Assembly: GCA_022425565.1 (NCBI GenBank)
Contig: JAKMFG010000327.1
Location: 1 to 9,846, forward strand
Direction: 5' to 3'
DNA length: 9,846 bases
Source of the DNA: Alphaproteobacteria bacterium
GTDB lineage: Bacteria > Pseudomonadota > Alphaproteobacteria > Puniceispirillales > Puniceispirillaceae
The notes under the pieces were generated by a model that was given only the letters and a program-made list of their open reading frames with translations, made no database searches and was not told the origin of the DNA. Positions 1-7,176 of this stretch are shown here, piece after piece; the first letter of the stretch is position 1; the number at the start of each line of letters is the position of its first letter. A program made the position numbers and the translations under genes.

Positions 1-36
1 GATGAGCCCGAAGCGATGAGCCAATAGCGATGAGCC
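1..36 (+). repeat. 14-bp tandem repeat spanning the dusB start
   Basis: The octamer GATGAGCC occurs at 1-8, 15-22 and 29-36, an exact 14-base period. The first two units also share AGC at their ends (12-14 and 26-28). Because 14 is not a multiple of three, the three ATGs (2, 16, 30) lie in three different frames. The first opens five codons to a TGA, the second gives Met-Ser-Gln-stop, and the third is the dusB start. All three frames meet a stop before or at 27, so an upstream gene must end within these bases. One option is the frame ending at TAG 25-27, two bases before dusB. In many relatives the gene here is ispDF, but too little remains to identify it. The window begins inside the repeat, so more copies may lie upstream. 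Confidence 0.6.
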
Positions 37-1028
37 TGACCATTGGTGGAATCACAGTGCCGCATGCCGCTATCCTCGCGCCGATGTCGGGGGTAACGGA
101 TATGCCATTCCGCCGTGCGGTGCGCCGTGTGGGTGGCGGTCTTGTCGTGACCGAGATGGTGGCCAGTGCCGCCATCCTGCGCGAGGTGCGCAGCGAGATG
201 CGCAAGCTGCGCATGGATACCGTCAGCGAAGTGCCGTTGTCCGTGCAGCTTGCCGGCTGGGACCCTCAGATCATGGCGGATGCTGCGCGCATTGCGGCGG
301 ATCTCGGCGCCACTTTCATCGATATCAATATGGGCTGCCCGGCAAAAAAGGTGACAGGCAAGCTGTCGGGCTCGGCGCTGATGCGTGACGAGCCATTGGC
401 CGGCGCCATTCTGGTGGCCATGGCGGCTGCCGTCGATGTGCCGGTGACGCTGAAAATGCGTCTTGGCTGGGATGACGACAGCCTGAACGCGCCGGTGATC
501 GCCCGCATGGCCGAGGATGCCGGAATTGCTATGATCGCGGTTCACGGCCGCACCCGCTGCCAGATGTATAATGGCGCGGCCGACTGGCAAGCTGTTCGCA
601 GCGTTGTCGACGCTGTGCCGATGCCGGTGATTGTGAATGGGGATATTCGCGGCCTCGAGGATGTTGACAGCGCCATGCGTGACAGTGGGGCTGCAGGTGT
701 GATGATCGGGCGTGGCGCACAGGGGCGTCCCTGGCTGCTGGCTCAGGCGGGAGATCGTCTTGAGGGGCGTGCTGTGCGGCCGGACCCGTCTATCGCCGAA
801 CGTCACAGGATGATGAAGCTGCATCTTGACGACATGCTGACGCATTATGGCGCGCCGGCGATGCGGCTGGCGCGCAAACATATCGCCTGGTATGCCCACG
901 GCCTTCCCGGCGCGGCGGAGCTTCGCGATGTCGCCAACAATACGACAGATGCCGAAGCGGTGTTCAAGGCGGTCGACCGGTTCTTCGCCGAACTGGACGA
1001 AGGCGCGGCAAGGGAGGCGGCGGCTTGA
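30..1028 (+). CDS. dusB: tRNA-dihydrouridine synthase DusB (NifR3 family)
   Basis: This is an FMN-dependent enzyme that reduces specific uridines in the tRNA D-loop to dihydrouridine using NADPH. At 332 aa it has the usual family length. Visible motifs are the N-terminal LAPMSGVTD (residues 16-24), the active-site NMGCPAKK with catalytic Cys103, the KMRLGWD strand (142-148), [10 protein letters not shown] (171-180), and the FMN-phosphate segment NGDI plus GVMIGRG (203-229). The C-terminal helical tRNA-binding part contains [12 protein letters not shown] (283-294). These residues form the conserved TIM-barrel flavin site and place it in the DusB subgroup. The chosen ATG gives a normal N-terminus; an in-frame TGA at 3-5 limits any extension. 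It is the first complete gene of the ntr operon, and its TGA overlaps the ntrB start. This dusB-ntrB linkage is why the gene was first called nifR3. Nothing in the protein looks degenerate. Confidence 0.97.
   Translation: MSLTIGGITVPHAAILAPMSGVTDMPFRRAVRRVGGGLVVTEMVASAAILREVRSEMRKLRMDTVSEVPLSVQLAGWDPQIMADAARIAADLGATFIDINMGCPAKKVTGKLSGSALMRDEPLAGAILVAMAAAVDVPVTLKMRLGWDDDSLNAPVIARMAEDAGIAMIAVHGRTRCQMYNGAADWQAVRSVVDAVPMPVIVNGDIRGLEDVDSAMRDSGAAGVMIGRGAQGRPWLLAQAGDRLEGRAVRPDPSIAERHRMMKLHLDDMLTHYGAPAMRLARKHIAWYAHGLPGAAELRDVANNTTDAEAVFKAVDRFFAELDEGAAREAAA
1011..1017 (+). promoter_or_regulatory. Shine-Dalgarno site for ntrB
   Basis: AGGGAGG sits inside the last codons of dusB. It is 10 nt before ATG 1028 and 7 nt before TTG 1025. 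The spacing slightly favours the TTG, while the TGATG stop/start overlap favours the ATG, so the ntrB start is ambiguous by one codon. Confidence 0.6.
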
Positions 1029-2128
1029 TGGACGACATCATTTCGCCCGATCTGCAGCTTGAGGCGACCCACATCCTCGCCAGCCTTCCAAACCCGGTCT
1101 TTCTTCTGGATGGTGCGGACCGCTTCGTCTTCCTGAATCACGCGGCTGAAATGTTTTTTGATTCCAGCGCGGCAATGCTGACTGGCAGTGAGCTGTCGCA
1201 GCAAATTCCGGCCGATTCCAGCCTGATGGCATTACTGGCGCGCGCACGCTCGCAGATGGCGTCCGTGGCCGACCAGGGCATCGAGCTGGCAAGCCCGCGG
1301 ATTGGCATGAAACTGTTGAATGTTCAGATCGCGCCTTTTGGCGACCGGTCGGCGCATGAAGGACGGATGCTCGTCACATTTCAGGAGCGCGCGCTTGCCG
1401 AGCGGCTGCGCGGGCAGTCGCTGTTCCATGGGGCGGCGCGCTCGATCTCGGCAATGGCGGCATTGCTGGCGCATGAGGTGAAGAACCCGCTGGCGGGCAT
1501 CAAGGGTGCCGCGCAGTTGCTGCAGGCCGACCTGTCGCCGGAAAATCAGGAATTCGCGCGGATGATTGTCGAAGAGACCAACCGCGTGACGGCGCTTCTC
1601 GACAGGATGGAAGGCATTGCCGGGGGCGGGCAGGTAACGCTGTCGCCGGTCAACATTCACGAGGTGCTGGACCACTGCCTGCGGATCGCTTCGGCAAGTT
1701 ATGGCGCGCATATGACCGTCAGGCGACGCTATGATCCGTCACTGCCGCCGGTTGACGGCCATCGTGACCTGCTAATTCAGGCCTTCTTAAATATAATTAA
1801 GAATGCTTTTGAAGCTACTGAAAATAAATCTGAATTGACTGTAATTACATCCTATTCACGCGGACGGCGGCTGAGTGGTGCCGGTGCCGGGCGTCTGCAT
1901 GTGCCAATTCAGGTAGAGGTGATCGATAACGGGCCCGGGATTACCCCCGAGCTTCGCGACAACATCTTCGACCCGTTCGTCTCCGGAAAGCCGGGCGGCA
2001 GTGGCCTTGGCCTTGCACTGGTGGCCAGCGTCGTTGCCGACCATGGCGGTCTGGTCGAGGTTGATTCCGCGCCCGGGCGAACGGTGTTCAGGATCAATTT
2101 CCCGCCTGCCGGGCAGGAGGTTTCCTGA
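1028..2128 (+). CDS. ntrB: Nitrogen-regulation sensor histidine kinase NtrB (GlnL)
   Basis: This is a cytoplasmic kinase/phosphatase that phosphorylates NtrC when nitrogen is limiting and, in studied relatives, dephosphorylates it when bound by PII. The 366 aa match the family length. There is an N-terminal PAS sensor (about residues 12-118) and no membrane segment. The dimerisation and phosphotransfer helix carries LAHEVKNPL with phospho-acceptor His149. The HATPase domain shows the N-box (LNIIKNA, Asn255 and Asn259), the G1 box DNGPG (300-304), FDPFVSG (314-320), and the G2 box GGSGLGLA (323-330), so it should be active. I start at the ATG that overlaps the dusB TGA; TTG at 1025 would add one residue. 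Its own TGA overlaps the ntrC ATG in the same TGATG arrangement, implying coupled translation of kinase and regulator. One oddity is that codons 249-277, covering the N-box, are strikingly AT-rich while the protein motif stays intact. Confidence 0.97.
   Translation: MDDIISPDLQLEATHILASLPNPVFLLDGADRFVFLNHAAEMFFDSSAAMLTGSELSQQIPADSSLMALLARARSQMASVADQGIELASPRIGMKLLNVQIAPFGDRSAHEGRMLVTFQERALAERLRGQSLFHGAARSISAMAALLAHEVKNPLAGIKGAAQLLQADLSPENQEFARMIVEETNRVTALLDRMEGIAGGGQVTLSPVNIHEVLDHCLRIASASYGAHMTVRRRYDPSLPPVDGHRDLLIQAFLNIIKNAFEATENKSELTVITSYSRGRRLSGAGAGRLHVPIQVEVIDNGPGITPELRDNIFDPFVSGKPGGSGLGLALVASVVADHGGLVEVDSAPGRTVFRINFPPAGQEVS
1772..1858 (+). other. AT-rich island inside ntrB
   Basis: Positions 1786-1850 hold only 15 G/C in 65 bases (23%), against 44 of 70 (63%) on each side (1701-1770 and 1861-1930). 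The codons switch abruptly to A/T-ending forms such as TTA, ATA, ATT, AAT, TCT and ACT. The reading frame and the HATPase N-box are preserved. Within it, CTTAA (1786-1790) and TTAAG (1797-1801) form an inverted repeat, and TATAAT lies at 1792-1797. I found no matching -35 hexamer at 16-18 bp, so I do not call a promoter. Confidence 0.85.
2115..2120 (+). promoter_or_regulatory. Shine-Dalgarno site for ntrC
   Basis: AGGAGG lies within the last codons of ntrB, 7 nt before the ntrC ATG. It is consensus in sequence and spacing and supports the start at 2128. Confidence 0.8.
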
Positions 2129-3564
2129 TGAATTCGCGTTCGGCGCATATCCTGGTTGCCGAGGATGACAAGTCGGTCCGGCTTGTCGTGCAGCAAGCAC
2201 TTGCCCGTCAGGGCTACACCGTTCAGTCCAGCGGAACGGCGGCAGGTCTGTGGAAGCTCATCGAAAGTGGCCGCGGCGATGTGCTGATCTCTGATATCGC
2301 CCTTCCGGATGGTGACGCGCTCGACCTGCTGCCGCGGATACAGCAACACCGGCCCGATATGCCGGTAATCGTCATGAGCGCCCGCTCTACCTTGCTGACG
2401 GCGGTCAAGGCACAGCAGACCGGCGTCTTCGAATATCTGCCGAAACCGTTCGAGCTGCGGAGCCTTGTCGAAGCCACCGAGCGCGCTGTCGGCAGCATCG
2501 GTCAGTCACGTCCGTCGACGCAGGCACAGCCCGGTGTCGAGGAGGGTGGCCCGCTCGTCGGCAGGTCGCGCCCGATGCAGGATATCTTCAAAGCGATGGC
2601 CCGTGTCGTCGGCACAGATCTGACAGTTCTGATCACCGGTGAGAGTGGCACAGGCAAAGAGCTGGTGGCGCGCGCCCTTCATGACCTTGGATCCCGCCGT
2701 GCCGGCCCGTTCGTGCCGATCAACATGGCGGCTATTCCGCGAAATCTGGTGGAGTCGGAGCTTTTCGGCCATGAGAAGGGCGCCTTTGTAGGTGCTGACA
2801 GCCGCATGTCGGGACGTTTCGAGCAGGCCGAGGGCGGCAGCCTGTTTCTTGACGAGGTTGGCGATATGCCGCCAGAAGCGCAGACGCGGCTTCTTCGTGT
2901 GCTTCAGGACGGCGAATATCTTCCGGTCGGGGCGAACCGCCCGGTCAAGGCGAATGTCCGGATTATCGCCGCGACCAACCACAATCTTCAGCATCTGATG
3001 CAGCAGGGGCTGTTCCGCGAGGATCTGTTCTACAGGCTGAATGTCGTGCCGCTGCGCCTACCTCCGCTTCGTGAGCGGACTGAGGATATCGCTCCGCTGG
3101 TCAACCATTTCCTGAAACAGGCCGCAGCCGGCGGACTGCCGGCAAAACGCTTCACCCCCGAGGCCATCCGCGCACTGGCTGCATGGAACTGGCCGGGGAA
3201 TGTGCGTGAACTGGAAAATCTGGTGCGACGGCTTCTTGTTCTTGTGGGTGAGGACAGCATTTCGGCCGAAATGGTCGAGGCGGAGCTTGCCTCGGTACGT
3301 CCGGAAGAGGCGCAGCCGATCGAGGTCGACAGCCTTGCAGATGCCGTCGACCAGCATGTACGCCGCTACTTTGGCACCCTTGAAGGGGCCACGCCGCCGG
3401 CGGGCCTGCATGCGCGCATTCTTCGGGAGGTGGAATACCCGCTCATCGTCGCCACGCTCGAGGTGACACGGGGAAATCAGGTGAAAGCTGCCGAAATTCT
3501 TGGAATCAACCGCAATACGCTTCGCAAGCGTATCCGTGAACTCGGTATATGGTCGGGCCGATGA
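2128..3564 (+). CDS. ntrC: Nitrogen regulator NtrC (GlnG), AAA+ response regulator with variant GAFVGA loop
   Basis: This is the cytoplasmic transcription activator of nitrogen-assimilation genes, switched on by NtrB. It is 478 aa, normal for the family. The receiver domain (about 1-122) has the acidic pocket Glu12-Asp13-Asp14, phospho-acceptor Asp56, Ser84 and Lys106. The AAA+ domain (about 143-375) has Walker A GESGTGKE (171-178), Walker B SLFLDEVGD (238-246), the REDLFYRLNV segment (297-306) and WPGNVRELE (355-363), so ATPase function looks intact. A C-terminal Fis-type helix-turn-helix occupies about 433-473. In the L1 loop the sigma-54 contact motif GAFTGA reads GAFVGA (218-223): Thr is replaced by Val, encoded GTA. 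That Thr is nearly invariant and important for sigma-54 engagement in studied activators, so this protein may act weakly or differently on sigma-54. The ATG overlaps the ntrB stop and has a consensus Shine-Dalgarno; its TGA overlaps the ntrY start as ATGA. Confidence 0.96.
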   Translation: MNSRSAHILVAEDDKSVRLVVQQALARQGYTVQSSGTAAGLWKLIESGRGDVLISDIALPDGDALDLLPRIQQHRPDMPVIVMSARSTLLTAVKAQQTGVFEYLPKPFELRSLVEATERAVGSIGQSRPSTQAQPGVEEGGPLVGRSRPMQDIFKAMARVVGTDLTVLITGESGTGKELVARALHDLGSRRAGPFVPINMAAIPRNLVESELFGHEKGAFVGADSRMSGRFEQAEGGSLFLDEVGDMPPEAQTRLLRVLQDGEYLPVGANRPVKANVRIIAATNHNLQHLMQQGLFREDLFYRLNVVPLRLPPLRERTEDIAPLVNHFLKQAAAGGLPAKRFTPEAIRALAAWNWPGNVRELENLVRRLLVLVGEDSISAEMVEAELASVRPEEAQPIEVDSLADAVDQHVRRYFGTLEGATPPAGLHARILREVEYPLIVATLEVTRGNQVKAAEILGINRNTLRKRIRELGIWSGR

Positions 3565-5747
3565 GCATCGAAACGAACACACCGCTCCGCCTGGGCAAGC
3601 TGCTGAGTTTTTCAGAAAACCGCTTCGGCTATCTGGCGGTTCTGGCCGCGCTGGCGATTGGTATCTACACGATCTACACGCTTGCTAAGTTCGATCCGGT
3701 ACAGTCCGACAGCGGTCAGCTGACGACCCTGATTGCTGTCGATGTACTGGCGGTGATCATTGTCGGCGCATTCGTCATCCGCCAGATCCTGCGCCTGTGG
3801 GTGGAACGGCGGCAGAAGTTGGCCGGTTACCAGCTTCACTGGCGTCTTGCCCTGCTGTTTGGCGGTGTTGCGGCCTTGCCTGCGGTCATTACCACGGCCT
3901 TTGCCCTGTTTGTTGTGGATTACTCGCTTCGAGGCTGGTTTGCCGACCGCATCTCGACCGCGGTCACCGACTCGGTGCAGGTCGCCGATGCCTATTTCGA
4001 GGAACATGCCAGTTCGATCCGAAGCGATGTGCTGACCATCGCCAATGATGTGAACCGTGAGGCTTTCAAGTTCCGGGACGAGCCGGCGCTTCTGAACCAG
4101 TATCTGACAAACCAGGCGGCGCTGCGCAATTTGTCGGAAGTCATCATTCTGGATGGAACCGGCCAGGTGGCGGCGAAGTCGCGTTTTGCCTTTGCCGTGA
4201 CCTTCACCAGCTTCGGTGAAGGCTGGCTGGAAAAGGCCCGTCAGGGCGATGTCGTCATCCTGCGTGGCGACGAGACAAGCAAGCTGCGTGCAGTGGTCAA
4301 GCTGAACAGCTTTGTCGATGCCTATCTGTTTGTCGGCCGGTTTATCGACAGGTCGGTTCTGGATGCCGTCGACAGCACAAGGCTTGCCGCTGCGGATTAT
4401 CAGCAGCTCGGCATTCGCCAGCTCGATCTGCAGGTCAGCTTTGCCTTCGTCTTCGGGTTGATACTTGTGCTGCTGCTAATCACGGCGTTGTGGATCGGCC
4501 TGAACCTTGCCACCGCCATTGTCGAACCGCTCGGATCGGTAATTTCGGTTGCCGAGCAGGTGCGCGGTGGAAACCTGTCGGAACGTGTTCCGGCCGGGCT
4601 GGAGCTGGACGAGGTGGCGCGCCTCGGTCTGTCCTTCAACAAGATGCTGGATGAACTGGTTAGAAGCCGCGAACAGCTCGTGCAGGCGAATATGCAGATC
4701 GACCGGCGGCGGGAATTTACCGAGGCGGTTCTTGGCGGTGTGTCATCCGGCGTGATCGGTATGGACAGTGACCAGAAGGTGACCCTGCCAAACAACAGTG
4801 CCTGCCAGCTTTTGTCGCTTTCCGACAGCGATATGATTGGACGCAAGCTCGCCGATGTGGTGCCGGAATTCGCCGGGCTGATCGCCACCGGCACATCGCG
4901 CCGCCGCAGGTTCGCCGAGGAGCAGATCATACTGGAGCGGGACGGGGTGAGCCTCACCCTTCGCGCGCGGATTGCGACCGAACGGGTTGATGGGCGCGTG
5001 ATCGGCTATGTCGTCACGTTCGAGGATGTGACCGACCTGCTGACCGCGCAGCGCAAGGCGGCCTGGTCGGATGTGGCCCGTCGTATTGCGCACGAGATCA
5101 AGAATCCGCTTACCCCGATCCAGCTGGCTGCGGACAGACTGCAGCGCAAATACCGGCCGGAAGACGAGGCAGCAGGCGCCCAGTTCAGCGAGTATCTGTC
5201 CATCATCGGGCGTCAGGTCGACGATATCGGCCGCATGGTTGACGAATTTTCTGATTTTGCGCGCATGCCGCAACCGGCGATGAAGGAGCTGTCCCTTGTT
5301 GAGCTGGCGCATGGTCAGGTTGCCCTGTTCGAAGCCCAGAAGGTGGAATTCAGCACCGATCTCGATACGGTCCCTGATGGCGGGATGGTGATGGGCGATG
5401 CTGGTCTGTTGCGTCAGGCCCTGACCAACATCATTCAGAACGCGATCGACAGCCTTTCCGGGGCTGCGGTGGAGGCACCACAAATCCGTTTGGCGCTGTC
5501 GGTAAATGATGGTCAGGTCTGTCTCGCTGTTTCTGACAATGGTCCGGGGTTTCCGAAGAAGGAGCGGTCCTCGCTTCTAGAGCCTTATGTGACCGGACGT
5601 GACAAGGGAACAGGACTGGGGCTGGCGATTGTCAGCAAGATCATTCAGGACCATTCCGGTGAGCTGGAGCTGGCAGATGCCGATGATGGCGGTGCAATGG
5701 TAGTGATACGGCTGGCTCAGCTTGACGCCACGGACTCCCTTTCATGA
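3561..5747 (+). CDS. ntrY: Membrane sensor histidine kinase NtrY
   Basis: This is the membrane-bound kinase of the NtrYX pair, linked in Rhodospirillales and rhizobia to nitrogen metabolism and in Brucella and relatives to oxygen/redox sensing. The 728 aa fit the family. In order: transmembrane segments at about 24-43, 56-77 and 94-119, an extracytoplasmic domain (about 120-290), a fourth transmembrane segment (about 292-315), HAMP (about 316-370), PAS (about 385-495), then the kinase core. The H-box RRIAHEIKNPLTP holds His511, followed by the N-box NIIQNA (about 623-628), the G1 box DNGPG (659-663) and the G2 box GTGLGLAI (683-690). I chose ATG 3561 because it overlaps the ntrC stop as ATGA. 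ATG 3549 is in frame and would add four residues, and neither has a clear Shine-Dalgarno. A 13-nt gap separates it from ntrX, its likely partner. The signal sensed cannot be read from the sequence. Confidence 0.95.
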   Translation: MSIETNTPLRLGKLLSFSENRFGYLAVLAALAIGIYTIYTLAKFDPVQSDSGQLTTLIAVDVLAVIIVGAFVIRQILRLWVERRQKLAGYQLHWRLALLFGGVAALPAVITTAFALFVVDYSLRGWFADRISTAVTDSVQVADAYFEEHASSIRSDVLTIANDVNREAFKFRDEPALLNQYLTNQAALRNLSEVIILDGTGQVAAKSRFAFAVTFTSFGEGWLEKARQGDVVILRGDETSKLRAVVKLNSFVDAYLFVGRFIDRSVLDAVDSTRLAAADYQQLGIRQLDLQVSFAFVFGLILVLLLITALWIGLNLATAIVEPLGSVISVAEQVRGGNLSERVPAGLELDEVARLGLSFNKMLDELVRSREQLVQANMQIDRRREFTEAVLGGVSSGVIGMDSDQKVTLPNNSACQLLSLSDSDMIGRKLADVVPEFAGLIATGTSRRRRFAEEQIILERDGVSLTLRARIATERVDGRVIGYVVTFEDVTDLLTAQRKAAWSDVARRIAHEIKNPLTPIQLAADRLQRKYRPEDEAAGAQFSEYLSIIGRQVDDIGRMVDEFSDFARMPQPAMKELSLVELAHGQVALFEAQKVEFSTDLDTVPDGGMVMGDAGLLRQALTNIIQNAIDSLSGAAVEAPQIRLALSVNDGQVCLAVSDNGPGFPKKERSSLLEPYVTGRDKGTGLGLAIVSKIIQDHSGELELADADDGGAMVVIRLAQLDATDSLS

Positions 5748-5748
5748 A

Positions 5749-5757
5749 GAGGCAAGG
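5749..5757 (+). promoter_or_regulatory. Shine-Dalgarno site deciding the ntrX start
   Basis: GAGG (5749-5752) and AAGG (5754-5757) precede ATG 5761 with spacers of 8 and 3 nt. This favours 5761 over the in-frame TTG at 5722, which lies inside ntrY and would add 13 residues ahead of the normal receiver-domain N-terminus. Confidence 0.6.
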
Positions 5758-5760
5758 CAA

Positions 5761-7176
5761 ATGAAGACGGCAGGTGATATCCTCATTGTCGATGATGAAA
5801 GCGACATCAGGCTGCTGATCGGCGCGACGCTTCGTGACGAGGGTTTCACAACCATGGAAGCGGCATCGGCCATGGAAGCGCGGGATCTTCTTGCGGCCAA
5901 ACCGCCGGGGCTTGCCATCCTTGATATCTGGATGCGGGATTCGGATATGGATGGGCTTGAGCTGCTTGAGTGGGTGAAGAGTGTCTATCCCGAGGTGCCG
6001 GTGCTGATGATCTCGGGGCATGGCACTGTCGAGACGGCTGTGCAGGCCATTCGCAATGGCGCCTATGACTTCATCGAAAAGCCGTTCAAGGAAGACAGGC
6101 TGCTGCTGATGGTGCAGCGCGCTTTCGAGGCGAGCCGCCTTGAACGCGAGAATGCCGAGCTTCGTGCACGCGTCAGCGAGGAAACTGATCCGGCCATCAT
6201 CGGTGTCTCGACACAGATAAAGGCTGTCCGCACAGCAGTGGAACGGATCGCGCCAACAGCCAGCCGGGTCCTCATCAGCGGCCCCAACGGCAGTGGCAAG
6301 GAACTTGCCGCCCGCTGCATTCATCACCAGTCCGAAAGGCGTGATTCGCGCTTCATTGTCGCCAATTGCGCGCGGTTGGGGGCGGAGAGGGCCGATGTTG
6401 AGCTGTTCGGGTCCGACGGGGCCACGACCAGCCGGCGGATCGTCGGGTTGTTCGAGCAGGCGCACAAGGGAACTCTCTATTTCGACGAGGTTTGCGACCT
6501 GCCGCTGGAAACTCAAGGCAAGATCGTGCGCGCCGTTGCGGAACAGCGGTTCCGCCGGGTCGGCGGCAACAAGGAAGTCACCGTTGATGTGCGCGTGATT
6601 TCCGCTTCGAGCCGCGATTTGTCGGCTGCCCTCGCCGAGGGGCATCTTCGCGAGGATCTCTATTACAGGCTTGGCGTGGTGCCGCTTTCGATGCCGCCAC
6701 TTGCCGAACGGCGCGAGGATATCCCGCATCTTGCTCGTCATTTCGTCGATCTGGTGGCGCGCCGGACCGGCCTTGGCAGAGTCAAGCTGGGTGACGAGGT
6801 TTTGTCGGCGATGCAGGGCTATCGTTGGCCGGGCAATGTGCGCCAGATGCTGAACACGATCGAGAACATGCTGATCATGGCTCCTGCTGACAGGTCCGAG
6901 CCCCTCGGCCTCGACCTGCTGCCTGTCGAAATTCAGAACATCTCGCCTGCCGCCGGCAATTCTGATATTGGTGCGCTGCTTGCATTGCCGTTGCGCGATG
7001 CACGCGAGGCTTTCGAGAAGAGCTATATGACAGCGCAATTGCAACGCTTTGACGGGAATGTATCGCAAATGGCCGGCTTTGTAGGGATGGAGCGATCAGC
7101 CCTGCACCGCAAGCTCCGGTCACTCGAGGTCACGCATGGTGGCAAGACGTCCGCGAACGAGGATGGCAAGACATGA
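5761..7176 (+). CDS. ntrX: Response regulator NtrX (NtrC-like, lacking GAFTGA)
   Basis: This is the cytoplasmic response regulator partnered with NtrY, 471 aa. The receiver domain (about 4-120) shows Asp11-Asp12, phospho-acceptor Asp55 in LDIWMRD, Ser85 and Lys107. The AAA+ domain (about 145-375) has a Walker A variant GPNGSGKE (174-181), Walker B LYFDEVCDLP (239-248), REDLYYRLGV (297-306) and WPGNVRQM (356-363). The L1 region between ELFGS (214-218) and GLFEQAHKG (229-237) is shortened and has no GAFTGA, as is usual for alphaproteobacterial NtrX. Such proteins are regarded as sigma-54-independent and as acting with or against the housekeeping sigma factor. A Fis-type helix-turn-helix lies at about 417-456 (NVSQMAGFVGMERSALHRKL). 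A hydrophilic tail of about 15 residues follows it. The stop overlaps the trkA ATG as ATGA, suggesting coupled translation. Confidence 0.95.
   Translation: MKTAGDILIVDDESDIRLLIGATLRDEGFTTMEAASAMEARDLLAAKPPGLAILDIWMRDSDMDGLELLEWVKSVYPEVPVLMISGHGTVETAVQAIRNGAYDFIEKPFKEDRLLLMVQRAFEASRLERENAELRARVSEETDPAIIGVSTQIKAVRTAVERIAPTASRVLISGPNGSGKELAARCIHHQSERRDSRFIVANCARLGAERADVELFGSDGATTSRRIVGLFEQAHKGTLYFDEVCDLPLETQGKIVRAVAEQRFRRVGGNKEVTVDVRVISASSRDLSAALAEGHLREDLYYRLGVVPLSMPPLAERREDIPHLARHFVDLVARRTGLGRVKLGDEVLSAMQGYRWPGNVRQMLNTIENMLIMAPADRSEPLGLDLLPVEIQNISPAAGNSDIGALLALPLRDAREAFEKSYMTAQLQRFDGNVSQMAGFVGMERSALHRKLRSLEVTHGGKTSANEDGKT

Noticed and set aside
1786..1801. Internal ntrC promoter at TATAAT 1792-1797
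   Set aside because: The -10 is perfect, but positions 1769-1774 do not resemble a -35 hexamer and I found none at 16-18 bp. An AT-rich stretch makes TATAAT likely by chance.
5641..7068. Long minus-strand open frame of 475 codons opposite ntrX
   Set aside because: It mirrors ntrX in a GC-rich gene and has no recognisable domain or ribosome site; ntrX has complete conserved motifs on the + strand.
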